Source: Nocardia brasiliensis (GTDB lineage: Bacteria; Actinomycetota; Actinomycetes; Mycobacteriales; Mycobacteriaceae). From it: DNA of 64,000 bases. Location of the stretch: assembly GCF_011801125.1 (NCBI RefSeq), contig NZ_CP046171.1, positions 3,472,001 to 3,536,000 of the forward strand. Direction: 5' to 3'. Below the pieces are notes generated by a model that saw only the letters and a program-made list of their open reading frames with translations, was not told the DNA's origin and searched no databases. Below, in pieces: positions 29,272 through 37,449 of the stretch. The stretch's first letter is position 1. Every line of letters starts with the position of its first letter. Position numbers and translations under genes: made by a program.

Positions 29272-30321
29272 CTATTCGGCCGCGAGCACGCGCAGCGCGC
29301 GGTCGACGTCCTCGGCACTGTTGTGCACGTGGAACGAGAACCGTAGCCCGCCGTTGCGCGCCGAGGTGATCACGTCGGCGGCTTCCAGGCGCGCCTGCGC
29401 GCCGTCCGCGCCGGGCACCGTGACGATCGGGGACTGCTTGGCGACATAGTCGAGACCCAGCTCCGTGAGTCCGGCGCGGAAACGGTCGGCCAGTGCCATG
29501 TCGTGCGCGCCGATCCGCTCGACGGTGAGTTCCTCGATCAGTGCGATGCCCGCGGTGGCCGCGATGACGCCGAGCATGTCCGGGGTGGAGTCGAAGCGGC
29601 GGGCGGTCTTCGGCAGGGCGACAGGGTTGTACAGCTCGGCCCAGCGGTCCTCTGCGGCGTACCAGCTCGGCCCGATCGGTCGCACCGACTCGATCGCCGC
29701 CGGAGCGGCGGCGAAGAAGGCCACCGACCGCGAGCCGATCAGCCACTTGAACGTCGCGCACACCCAGTAGTCCGCGTCGGCGAAGGACAGCGGCAACCAG
29801 CCTGCGGCCTGCGTGGCATCCACCAGCAGGCGGGCGCCGTAGGCGTTGGTCGCCGCGCGCAGCGTGGCCAGGTCCGTGGTGCGGCCGTCGGCGGACTGCA
29901 CCACGCTCACCGCGACCAGCGCCGTTTGCGCGCGCACCTCCTCGGCCAGCCGCTCCAGCGGCACCACCCGCACCGACAGATCACCGCGATACAGGAAAGG
30001 CATGGTGATAGAGGAGAATTCGCCGTCGGCGACGAGCACCTCGGACCCGGGCGGCAGCGCGGTCGCGACCGGGCCGATCAGCGGACCCGCGCCGTTGCTC
30101 AGTGCGATGTCGTCGGCGGTCGCGCCGGTGAGCAGCCGGGCGTAGGCGGCGCGTAGTTCGGGAACCAGGTGGTCCTGCGTCATCGGTCCGCCCCGGCCGG
30201 CCGCCCAGCGCGCGGTCGCGTCCCGCACCGCGGAGAGCGCGCGTTCCGACGGCAACCCGTACGAAGCGGTGTTCAGATAGGTGACTTCGGGCGAAAACTC
30301 TTCGGGCGCAAGCGAGGACAT
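29272..30321 (-). CDS. class V aminotransferase-fold PLP enzyme
   Basis: 349 residues. Opens with TYLNTASYGLPSERAL, typical of class V aminotransferases and cysteine-desulfurase-like enzymes. LLVDATQAAGWLPLSF holds the PLP-pyridine Asp, and the Schiff-base Lys lies in ATFKWLIGSR. LRFSFHVHNSAEDVDRAL is the usual C-terminus, with the carboxylate-binding Arg. No sulfur-transfer Cys loop is evident. It stands alone, convergent with the lactonase. The amino donor and substrate cannot be named. Confidence 0.88.
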   Translation of the reverse strand: MSSLAPEEFSPEVTYLNTASYGLPSERALSAVRDATARWAAGRGGPMTQDHLVPELRAAYARLLTGATADDIALSNGAGPLIGPVATALPPGSEVLVADGEFSSITMPFLYRGDLSVRVVPLERLAEEVRAQTALVAVSVVQSADGRTTDLATLRAATNAYGARLLVDATQAAGWLPLSFADADYWVCATFKWLIGSRSVAFFAAAPAAIESVRPIGPSWYAAEDRWAELYNPVALPKTARRFDSTPDMLGVIAATAGIALIEELTVERIGAHDMALADRFRAGLTELGLDYVAKQSPIVTVPGADGAQARLEAADVITSARNGGLRFSFHVHNSAEDVDRALRVLAAE

Positions 30322-30508
30322 ACCCGTAGCCTGCGCCTTCGGCGCGGTCGCGTCCAGCGCCAGCGTCCCGAAACTGGACCTGTCGCGGGCAATTGGCCGT
30401 TTCCTGGACGGGTGCACCCGCGAAACCTGTGTGAAAGATGGGTGAATTCGGCGCACGCCCCGGCCTGTCCTTGGCCGCGATAAATGATTTCCGGTGATTG
30501 TTGGCGAT

Positions 30509-31162
30509 ATGCGAACCATGAAAAGATCGAATCGATACCTGGTCGGCATTTCCCTTGTCGCCGTGGGAATTATCGCGGCGGTGCCGGCCGGGGGTGTGGC
30601 GTCGGCGACGCCGCCGAATATCCCGACGAAGGCCGCGGCGCAGTCGATGCTCGACGGGATCACCGTCGCGGCCGACGGGCCGATGACCGGATACTCGCGG
30701 GAGAAGTTCCCGCACTGGATCACCGTCTCGGGTCAATGTTCAACCAGGGAAACGGTTTTGCTGCGCGACGGTACCGGCGTCAAGGTCGGTGCTGACTGCT
30801 ATCCGACCGCCGGATCCTGGCACTCGGCCTACGACGATGTGACGGTGACCGATCCCGGCGGGGTGGATATCGACCATGTGGTGCCGCTGGCCGAGGCCTG
30901 GCGGTCGGGCGCCGCGGCGTGGACCACCCAGCGGCGCCAGGACTTCGCCAATGATCTGAACCATCCCCAGTTGATCGCGGTATCGGCCTCGTCCAATCGA
31001 TCCAAAGGCGATCAGGATCCGTCGCAGTGGATACCACCGAACACCGGTTATCGCTGCACCTATGCCAAAATATGGATCGCTTCGAAGTCGGTCTGGCAGC
31101 TGTCTGCTCAGCAGGCGGAAAAGAACGCTCTGCAACAACTCCTGAACGGATGTGCTTCATGA
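30509..31162 (+). CDS. secreted HNH-type endonuclease (DUF1524/GmrSD C-terminal-like)
   Basis: About 217 residues with a Sec signal (LVGISLVAVGIIAAVPAGG, cleavage near ASA). The nuclease core is DIDHVVPLAEAWRSGA, then NDLNHPQLIAVSASSNRSKGD: the DxDHxxP and N...N/K pattern of His-Me finger nucleases of the DUF1524 family. Two cysteine pairs in the mature part suggest disulfides. Secreted members are common in actinobacteria and probably degrade external DNA. Either ATG 30509 or 30518 may be used. Its stop overlaps the start of the next small gene by ATGA. Confidence 0.88.
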   Translation: MRTMKRSNRYLVGISLVAVGIIAAVPAGGVASATPPNIPTKAAAQSMLDGITVAADGPMTGYSREKFPHWITVSGQCSTRETVLLRDGTGVKVGADCYPTAGSWHSAYDDVTVTDPGGVDIDHVVPLAEAWRSGAAAWTTQRRQDFANDLNHPQLIAVSASSNRSKGDQDPSQWIPPNTGYRCTYAKIWIASKSVWQLSAQQAEKNALQQLLNGCAS

Positions 31163-31413
31163 GCAACGAATTGACGACCACCCTGACCGCCGCCCCCGGC
31201 GGAATCATGACCGACGAGGTCGGCGTCATCACCGGTGAGGTGGAGATTCGCTCCACCGTCACCGATTCCGGGCAGGCGTCGGCGCAGACCCGCTACGCGG
31301 GCGCCGACGAGTGGTACACCATCAGCGCGGCTGCCGAACGCCTCGGCTCGCCCACCGAGTTGCCGGTCTATCACACGAAACTGGTGGCCAAGTACCTCGG
31401 ACCCGAGCAGTAG
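31159..31413 (+). CDS. small hypothetical protein coupled to the secreted nuclease
   Basis: 84 residues starting at the ATG that overlaps the nuclease stop (ATGA). No signal peptide. It is Thr/Ala-rich and acidic, with beta-prone segments (VGVITGEVEIRSTVTDSG, DEWYTISAAAERLG). I recognise no family. Tight coupling to a secreted nuclease makes an inhibitor or immunity role conceivable, but nothing in the sequence proves it; a plain accessory protein is equally possible. Confidence 0.7.
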   Translation: MSNELTTTLTAAPGGIMTDEVGVITGEVEIRSTVTDSGQASAQTRYAGADEWYTISAAAERLGSPTELPVYHTKLVAKYLGPEQ

Positions 31414-31425
31414 CCGCCGCGCCGC

Positions 31426-32061
31426 TCAGGCCTGCGCGTCGAGCAGGGTGCGCTTGGCCTCCGCGACGCACTCTGCCCACGGACGATCCAGCGCGACGAC
31501 GCCCTTCTCGCCCATGAAAGCGCTGGAGACGACCACGTTCGGGGTGAACTCCGCGAGCAGGTCCAGGGTGGCGAGTAGAGCGGCACGGTCGCTGTGGCCC
31601 TCGAGGTAGCCGGCCCACCACACACCGTTCTCCCCAGGTACCAGGGTGTCGCCGGTGAAGAGGTGCTGTTTGCCGTCGATCGTCGCGAGATAGCAGGCGC
31701 TGCCCGGGGTGTGGCCGGGCGTCGGGATCACCTCGAGCCCGGCGAGCGCGACGTGGCGGGTGTCGAAGGGGTCGTCGACGGGGACGACGGTGACCTCGCC
31801 CGCGTCCGCCTTGTGGATGTGCAGCCGCGCGTCGAAACGTTCGCGCACGTCGGCGAGGGACGGGGCGATCTCGTCGCGGTGGCTGAGGTAGTGGTGTGCG
31901 ACGCCGCCGAGCCCGGCGATCGCGTCGAATTCCTTGGTGAGCGTGGTGTTGTAGAAGAGCACGTTGCCCTCCGGCGTGGTCCAGAGGTACGCGTGGGTGT
32001 TCAGCCCGGGGAAGGGGCTCAGGGTTTCGGTCTCCCACAGGTTCGCGGTGATCTGATGCAT
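31426..32061 (-). CDS. MBL-fold metallo-hydrolase
   Basis: 211 residues. The fold is shown by LSHRDEIAP in the position of the first metal motif, VIPTPGHTPGSACY with its metal His, LFTGDTL with its metal Asp, and a late VVSSAFMGE. The first motif is LSHRDE, not the standard HxHxDH, so one metal site may be altered. ATG 32061 was chosen for the GGAAGG site 8 nt upstream. An IS481-type element is inserted 65 bp upstream, separating it from the large regulator gene on the same strand. Confidence 0.85.
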   Translation of the reverse strand: MHQITANLWETETLSPFPGLNTHAYLWTTPEGNVLFYNTTLTKEFDAIAGLGGVAHHYLSHRDEIAPSLADVRERFDARLHIHKADAGEVTVVPVDDPFDTRHVALAGLEVIPTPGHTPGSACYLATIDGKQHLFTGDTLVPGENGVWWAGYLEGHSDRAALLATLDLLAEFTPNVVVSSAFMGEKGVVALDRPWAECVAEAKRTLLDAQA

Positions 32062-32100
32062 CGTCGGTTCCTTCCGTCGGTGGTCTGTCACCTGGAAGGC

Positions 32101-32117
32101 GCGAGATCCGATCTCGC
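32101..32117. promoter_or_regulatory. palindrome upstream of MBL gene
   Basis: GCGAGATCCGATCTCGC: perfect 8-bp arms around a single C, 40-56 bp before the MBL start and just outside the IS element. It may be an operator for the MBL gene or a remnant stem-loop after the regulator gene. Confidence 0.5.
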
Positions 32118-32120
32118 GGC

Positions 32121-32126
32121 GCTAGA
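32121..32126. repeat. target-site duplication, left (GCTAGA)
   Basis: GCTAGA abuts the left IS end at 32127 and is repeated exactly at 33241-33246 after the right end. Confidence 0.85.
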
Positions 32127-33240
32127 TGTTGTGGGTCGTGACGTTGGTGACGCGGGGCGTGGGGTGGGCTGAAAGGGGGCGGTTCTTCCGGCGGCAGGAT
32201 GTGAAGCGCCAACTCACACATCCGCCACGCGACCGAAAGAACCGCCGTGTCTCACCGTAATGCCCCGTTGACTGTCGAGGGCCGCCACCGGCTCGTGGAC
32301 CGCTGCCGGACCCGCCCGATCGCCCATGTCGCCGCCGAGATGGGCATCTCCCGCCGATGTGCGTCGAAGTGGGTCAACAGATTTCGTCAGCACGGCGAGC
32401 TCGGGCTCCTCGACCGGTCCAGCGCCCCGCATCTGTCACCATCGGCCACGCCAGTGCAGGTGGTGGCCCGGATCGAACTGTTGCGCCGGACCAGGAAATG
32501 GTCCGCTCGCCGGATCTCACTTGAACTGGCAGCCGAAGGCACCCGGATCTCGGTGCGGACCGTGGGCCGGCACCTGGTCCGGCTCGGGCTGAACCGACGC
32601 CGGTTTCTGGACCCCAACGGTGAACCGAACCGGGCCCCGCGCCGGATCATCGCCCGCCGACCAGGCCATATGGTCCACATCGATATCAAGAAGGTCGGAA
32701 AGATCCCCGACGGCGGCGGCTGGCGCATCCACGGTCGAGGATCGGCCCAGGACAAAGCCGCCCGCGCGGCGAACAAACGTTGCAGGCCCGGTTACGTGTT
32801 CCTTCACACCGCTGTCGACGGCTACTCGAGGCTGGCCTACACAGAAGCCTTGCCGGACGAGAAAGCAGTCACGGCAATCGGTTTCGTGTTCCGGGCCCGG
32901 GCATTTTTCGCCGCTCACGGCATCACCAGCATCGAACGGATCGTCACCGACAACGGTGCCTGCTACAAAGCCCGCGACTTCGCGAAGGTGCTCCTCGGTG
33001 CCCGCCATCAGCGGATCACGCCCTACACACCGCGGCACAACGGCAAGGTCGAGCGTTACAACCGGATCCTGGCCGAGGAATTCCTCTACGCCCGCGAGTG
33101 GACTTCAGATCTGCAGCGCCAGCAGGCGCTGCAGATCTGGAACATCCACTACAACTATCATCGACCACACTCGGCCGCTGGAAACCGGCCACCAGCGAGC
33201 CGCCTCCGAACCGGCGTCACCAACGTCATGGCCTCATACA
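32127..33240 (+). mobile_element. IS481-family insertion sequence, complete (1,114 bp)
   Basis: Both ends start with TGT. The inner 15 bp of the terminal repeats, TGACGTTGGTGACGC, are identical (32139-32153 and, inverted, 33214-33228), separated from the TGT by 9 less conserved bases on each side. A 6-bp GCTAGA duplication flanks the element. It encodes one full transposase. The left 120 bp contain an inverted repeat (GGCGGTTCTT at 32178, AAGAACCGCC at 32237) ending at the start codon. Perfect duplication and intact frame indicate recent insertion. Confidence 0.92.
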
Positions 33241-33245
33241 GCTAG
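32247..33245 (+). CDS. IS481-family DDE transposase
   Basis: 332 residues from GTG 32247. The N-terminal HTH (VAAEMGISRRCASKWVNRFR) recognises the ends; the rve-type catalytic domain has Asp in VHIDIKKVG, Asp in IVTDNGACYKARDF and Glu in GKVERYNRILAEEF. The C-terminal NYHRPHSAAGNRPP is the IS481 hallmark. The coding frame runs through the right terminal repeat and the stop TAG (33243-33245) lies outside the element, in the duplicated target GCTAGA. The start is preceded by a stem-loop that could block translation from read-through mRNA. Confidence 0.95.
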   Translation: MSHRNAPLTVEGRHRLVDRCRTRPIAHVAAEMGISRRCASKWVNRFRQHGELGLLDRSSAPHLSPSATPVQVVARIELLRRTRKWSARRISLELAAEGTRISVRTVGRHLVRLGLNRRRFLDPNGEPNRAPRRIIARRPGHMVHIDIKKVGKIPDGGGWRIHGRGSAQDKAARAANKRCRPGYVFLHTAVDGYSRLAYTEALPDEKAVTAIGFVFRARAFFAAHGITSIERIVTDNGACYKARDFAKVLLGARHQRITPYTPRHNGKVERYNRILAEEFLYAREWTSDLQRQQALQIWNIHYNYHRPHSAAGNRPPASRLRTGVTNVMASYS

Positions 33246-33246
33246 A
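33241..33246. repeat. target-site duplication, right (GCTAGA); supplies transposase stop
   Basis: Exact repeat of 32121-32126. Its TAG is the stop codon of the transposase frame, and its next base adjoins the stop codon of the regulator gene (33247). Confidence 0.85.
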
Positions 33247-36200
33247 TCACAGCCGCCAGACGATCTCGCGCTGCGGCTGGTATCGGCACAGGATGCCGAG
33301 CGAGACGGTCGCGCGCAGGTGCTCGGCCAGCTCGGGGTGTACCCGGTCGATCCGGCGCAGGGTGTCGCGCACCCGGGCGGAGACGGTTTTGCGGGCCCGC
33401 TCGGCGTCGTCGCCGAGGTGGCGGGTGCGTCCAGCGAGGCCCGCGGTGCGGCGCAGTTCGTCCAGCAGTGCCGCGCGCTCCCGGTCCAGTTCGGCGGCGC
33501 GGTCGTCGCGGCCGAGGCCGGCGGCGCGGTCGATCTCGTCGTCGAGGGTGGTCAGCCGCCGGTGGTAGGCGGCCTTCGCCGCGTCGTCGAGCACCGGGTC
33601 GGCCCCGAACGCCTTGGCGGCCCGCACGGCACCGCTGGGGTCGGTGGTGCCGAACAACTCCAGACTGGGAATGTCGCTGTCGCGATGGCCGAGCAGGACA
33701 TGCAGGTCGCGCAGTCCCTTGGCGTCGGGCAGGTGCACCGTCCGTTCGGCGTAGCGCAGCGTCCACACGTCGCCGTCGAGACGGAACTCGTTGTCCGGGG
33801 GCGTGATCGGGGCCTGCGGGGTGCGGTGCTCGCGGTGCGCGAGCAGGCGCAGCCGGTGTCGCGCCGCGTCCACCCACGGCCGTGCGCGCAGACGATGCGC
33901 GGCCTTCGCCGCGGCGTCGAGGTAGTCGACCGCGGCATCGTGCTCGCCCGCCGCGGCGGCGAGCCTGCCCAGCCAGTAGGCGTACGGACCGTAGACCGCG
34001 CCGCCACCCGCCACCACGGCCCACCAGTCGGCCAACGGAACCAGCCTGGCGCGCACCGTTTCCCGCAGTTCCGGATCGTCGAGCGCGAGGGCGGCGCAGG
34101 CCTGGGCGATCAGGATGGACGGGTGGAAGTGTCGTGGATGCCTGTCGTACATCGCCTGGATATCGCCGACCCGGCCGCGCACCCGGTCCAGATCGCCACG
34201 GCGCGCGGCGGTGATGAGCTCCGGGACGGCGGTGTAGGCGAACTCGGCGTCGCGATACCGCTGGACGAACGACTCCGCCTCGGCCAGGTCGCCCGCGAGC
34301 AGCGCCAGCGCCCACCGCTGTTCGAGCCACAGCGGGCTCAGGTCGACCTCGCCGAGCCGCTCGCCGAGCGCGTACGCGTCGTCGATGGCCTCGCGCGCGG
34401 CCGCGAATCGACCGGTGAGCGTGGCGAGCGCGCCGGTGCGCGAGAGCGCGACGAACCGGAAGCGGAGCAGCCGCGCCCGGTCCGCGTGCGCGCCGAAGGC
34501 GGCCAACTCGGTATGCGCCGCCGGATCGCCGAGTTCGAGCAGCGCGGTGAAACGCAGGAGTGTGCCCTGTAATTCGAGTTCGTCGCCGTGCTCGCGGCGG
34601 CCGATATCGGCGAGTTCTCCTGCCAGTGACAGACGTTCGGCGGCGGTGCCTGGGCGCCAGATCGCGTCGTGACGCGCGAGCAGCGCCGCCGCGAGCGCGG
34701 ACTCGTCACCGGATTCGCGTGCCGCGCGGACGGTTTCGGCGCTGGCATGATCGACCGCGCCGTGCCTGGCCCGTCCCGTGTGCACCCGCACCCTGGTCGC
34801 CGCGGCCCGGACCCGGACGGCCAGGGGATCGGCCGGACAGCGCTCGGCGAGCAGCATGCGGTATGCCTGGTCCATCAAGGCGATCTCGCGTTCGGCCTGA
34901 TGCTCCGGGTCGGGCATCCCGAGTTCGTGCAGTCCAAGGGCGGCCTCGGCGAACAACCCGGCGGCGCCGCGGGTCCCGGCCGTGGTCAGCAACGCCTCGT
35001 AGGTGCGCCGGGCCGCGGCCAGCTCACCGGAACCGCTCTGTGCCGCCGCCAGATTCAGTCCGACGGTGCCGCGCAGTTCGGCCTGGTCCTCGGGGAGCAG
35101 GGTGAGGGCTCGGTGATAGTGGACGGCAACCTCGCCCGCCGCGAGCCTGCCGCAGGCATCGGCGGCGGCCTCCAGTAGGTAGCGCAGGGTGCGCCCCGGG
35201 TCGACCGCGTCCGCCGCGAGGTACGCGTGATGTGCCAGCTCGCCGCGGGTCGCGCCGGACACCTCCCGCGGCAGCCGCTCGAGCGCGCCGAGCACGGCCG
35301 CGTGCCGCCGCCTCGCCTCGGCCCCGTCGAGGCGCGAAATCAGCGTCTCGCGCACCAGGTCGTGCACGAACGCATACCGTTGCGCGCCCGGCGCGGTCAA
35401 CAACCGCGCGCGGACCGCGAGCTCGGCGAGGTCGAGCACCTGGCCGAGCTCGCGTCCGGCACCGGCGGCCGCCACCGGCGCGGCGAACTCACGGCCGAGC
35501 AGCGCCGCGGTGGTCAGCACGTCGAGCGCGGCGGCGGGCAGCGGCGTCAGGCGCGCGTCGAGCGTTTCGCGTACGCCGGGGGTGAGCGTGTCCAGCGTGC
35601 TGCCGGTTTGCCACAGGCGTGCCACCTGTTCGACGAGGAAGGGGTTGCCGCCGGAGAGCTTGTGCACCGTCTCCGCGATCGCGGCAGGCGGGCTGGCCCC
35701 CGTTGTCGTGCGCACGAATTCGGCGACCTGGTCGAGCGCGAGGCCGGTCAGCTCGATGACCCTGGCGGCGGTGCTCAACTCGGCGAACGCCGCGCGCAAC
35801 GGGTGATCCGCCGCGGCGATGTCATTGTCCCGAACGGCCGCGACGATGGTGAGCCGCTCGAACCAGGAGTGTCGCGCGACGAACGCCAGCACGGTCAGCG
35901 ATTCGGGATCGGCGCGGTGCAGGTCGTCGATCACCACGATCACCGGGCGCAGCGCGCAGGCGGCGACGAGTGCCTCGGTCACCGCGTCGGCGATCCGGAA
36001 CAGTACGCCCTGCGCGACTTTCGGCAGTTCGGCCTCGCCGATCAAGTAGGACAGCGCATTACCGGCGGCGGCATCGACCGCGGCCCATTGCTCCGGAGTC
36101 GCGGCACGGCGCAGGCCGCGCACCACCTGCACCCACGGCCAGAATCCGGGGGTCCCCTCGCCGCACCAGGCCGTCGCGGTCAGCACTAGCGCATCCTGCG

Positions 36201-36360
36201 CGCACAGGTCGCCGACGACCTCGGTGAGCAAGGCCGTCTTGCCGATGCCCGCCTCTCCGGTCACCAGCACCAACCCGCCGTGGCTCGATGTGGTGCGCCG
36301 CAATTCTTCCCGCAGCAGCGCCGCGTGCTTGTCCCGGCCGATCAGCCGCGCTGCGGGCAC
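33247..36360 (-). CDS. large ATP-binding regulator (AAA/STAND-type, tetratricopeptide region)
   Basis: 1,037 residues from GTG 36360 (GGGAGG 5 nt upstream). IGRDKHAALLREEL begins an AAA_16-type ATPase with Walker A GEAGIGKT (residues 35-42) and Walker B VIVVIDDLHRADPE. A long helical, TPR-like Ala/Leu-rich middle follows. The final 200 residues are not a LuxR HTH but the domain found in related actinobacterial regulators: DVWTLRYAERTVHLPDAKGL, YHRRLTTLDDEIDRA, RKTVSARVRDTLRRIDRVHPELAEHL. That part probably binds DNA. Its start overlaps the frameshifted SnoaL-like gene by 19 nt. Target unknown. Confidence 0.85.
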   Translation of the reverse strand: MPAARLIGRDKHAALLREELRRTTSSHGGLVLVTGEAGIGKTALLTEVVGDLCAQDALVLTATAWCGEGTPGFWPWVQVVRGLRRAATPEQWAAVDAAAGNALSYLIGEAELPKVAQGVLFRIADAVTEALVAACALRPVIVVIDDLHRADPESLTVLAFVARHSWFERLTIVAAVRDNDIAAADHPLRAAFAELSTAARVIELTGLALDQVAEFVRTTTGASPPAAIAETVHKLSGGNPFLVEQVARLWQTGSTLDTLTPGVRETLDARLTPLPAAALDVLTTAALLGREFAAPVAAAGAGRELGQVLDLAELAVRARLLTAPGAQRYAFVHDLVRETLISRLDGAEARRRHAAVLGALERLPREVSGATRGELAHHAYLAADAVDPGRTLRYLLEAAADACGRLAAGEVAVHYHRALTLLPEDQAELRGTVGLNLAAAQSGSGELAAARRTYEALLTTAGTRGAAGLFAEAALGLHELGMPDPEHQAEREIALMDQAYRMLLAERCPADPLAVRVRAAATRVRVHTGRARHGAVDHASAETVRAARESGDESALAAALLARHDAIWRPGTAAERLSLAGELADIGRREHGDELELQGTLLRFTALLELGDPAAHTELAAFGAHADRARLLRFRFVALSRTGALATLTGRFAAAREAIDDAYALGERLGEVDLSPLWLEQRWALALLAGDLAEAESFVQRYRDAEFAYTAVPELITAARRGDLDRVRGRVGDIQAMYDRHPRHFHPSILIAQACAALALDDPELRETVRARLVPLADWWAVVAGGGAVYGPYAYWLGRLAAAAGEHDAAVDYLDAAAKAAHRLRARPWVDAARHRLRLLAHREHRTPQAPITPPDNEFRLDGDVWTLRYAERTVHLPDAKGLRDLHVLLGHRDSDIPSLELFGTTDPSGAVRAAKAFGADPVLDDAAKAAYHRRLTTLDDEIDRAAGLGRDDRAAELDRERAALLDELRRTAGLAGRTRHLGDDAERARKTVSARVRDTLRRIDRVHPELAEHLRATVSLGILCRYQPQREIVWRL

Positions 36361-36859
36361 GCCCGCCTCCCTTCGATGCTATTGCGATGTCGGTTGCGCC
36401 ACATGTTCGTCAGCAACTGGAAACTCGGGGTATCGGTGAGCGAGCGTACGGATTCGTAGATGCGCTGATAGCCGGTCGAGGCGATGCGCCATTTCCCGTC
36501 GTCGTCGAGCCGATAGGTGTCGGTGTAGTAGCTCGCGCCGCGAATCCGCAACCCGTATTGGTCTCCAGTATGGTGTCCTCGAAAGCCCAAGAGCCGACGG
36601 CGGTTTCCCCGTCGACGGTGATCTCGGGGTGGTTCGCGATATGGACCGTGACGACGGTGGGCCCGAGATGCTCGCGCATGAACTCGGTGACGGCGTCGCG
36701 CCCGTCCAGCGTGATCGGCTCGTCGAGCGCGTGCGTGCCGTAGCGCCCGGCCACGTCGACGGCGAGGGTGTCGGCGAACTCGTCCCACCGCTCGAGGTCG
36801 AGGGTGCGGAAGTAGCGGTACTCGAGCTGCCGGACGGCTTCGCTGGCGTCGAGATCCAT
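36342..36859 (-). pseudogene. SnoaL-like (NTF2-fold) protein gene with a frameshift
   Basis: From ATG 36859 one frame gives ASEAVRQLEYRYFRTLDLER, WDEFADTLAVDV, HIANHPEITVDG and SWAFEDTILET, a normal NTF2-fold N-terminus. Near 36560 the family continues in another frame: YGLRIRGASYYTDTYRLDDD, KWRIASTGYQRIYESV and LLTNMWRNRH, stopping at 36342. Adding one C at the ACC-AA junction would restore a single 173-residue protein. As read, the first frame ends early at 36410 with a nonsense tail. It is either a recent mutation or a homopolymer sequencing error. It lies just upstream of the ATPase regulator and overlaps its start. Confidence 0.8.
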
Positions 36860-37011
36860 GGCATCAGCCTGGCACGGGTAGGTATCGGCGGACAATTGCG
36901 GGCGAATGGTGTCCGACGCGCCTCGCTGGGTACTCGGTGGGTGGAGGCATGCGTGCACTCGCGGAGTTGCTCGATGCGTCGAATGCCGCACCACTGCTGG
37001 AGGAGTCCGCC

Positions 37012-37296
37012 GTGAACAGCCCGGTTACCTCGGTTCGTCCCGCCGAACTCGCCCTCGACCAAGCCGTCGCCCTGCACGCCGCCGCACTCCGGTTGGAAGA
37101 CGAATTCGATGGCCTCGTCGCCGCTGAGGCCATCGAGCGATTTTTGCGCAGCGCCTACGATCATGTCGCCGACCACGCGACGATCGGCAATTTCCTGCCG
37201 CTGCTCGCCGAGCGTTATACCCGAGAGTGGTTGTACGCGTTGATCGGTCAGCGCGGCCACCGCGCACGGGTGTCAAACACCTATTCCGGCTACTGA
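37012..37296 (+). CDS. small protein with ArsC-type three-helix-bundle domain
   Basis: 94 residues from GTG 37012, chosen because GGAGGAG lies 6 nt upstream; ATG 36949 is in frame but poorly spaced. The sequence ALHAAALRLEDEFDG, then IERFLRSAYDHVAD and FLPLLAERYTREWLYAL, matches the three-helix domain found N-terminal to some actinobacterial arsenate reductases and as stand-alone proteins. No phosphatase domain follows. Role unknown. Confidence 0.72.
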   Translation: MNSPVTSVRPAELALDQAVALHAAALRLEDEFDGLVAAEAIERFLRSAYDHVADHATIGNFLPLLAERYTREWLYALIGQRGHRARVSNTYSGY

Positions 37297-37449
37297 GAAA
37301 GATCCGTAGTCGTCTCCGTAGTTTCCGGGATTCCGTCCGACGCGTCGCTCGAGGCAATGTGATGGGCGACACAAAGCGGTGTGCCGGAAACGCACCTGCC
37401 TAATAGATGTACTTCTAAGCTCTAGGCGAGCACGTGGTGGAGGTGAGCT

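Noticed and set aside
36937..37011. Longer N-terminus (ATG 36949) for the three-helix-bundle protein
   Set aside because: The purine-rich box is only 1 nt from that ATG, while GTG 37012 has GGAGGAG at ideal distance and the conserved part begins after it.
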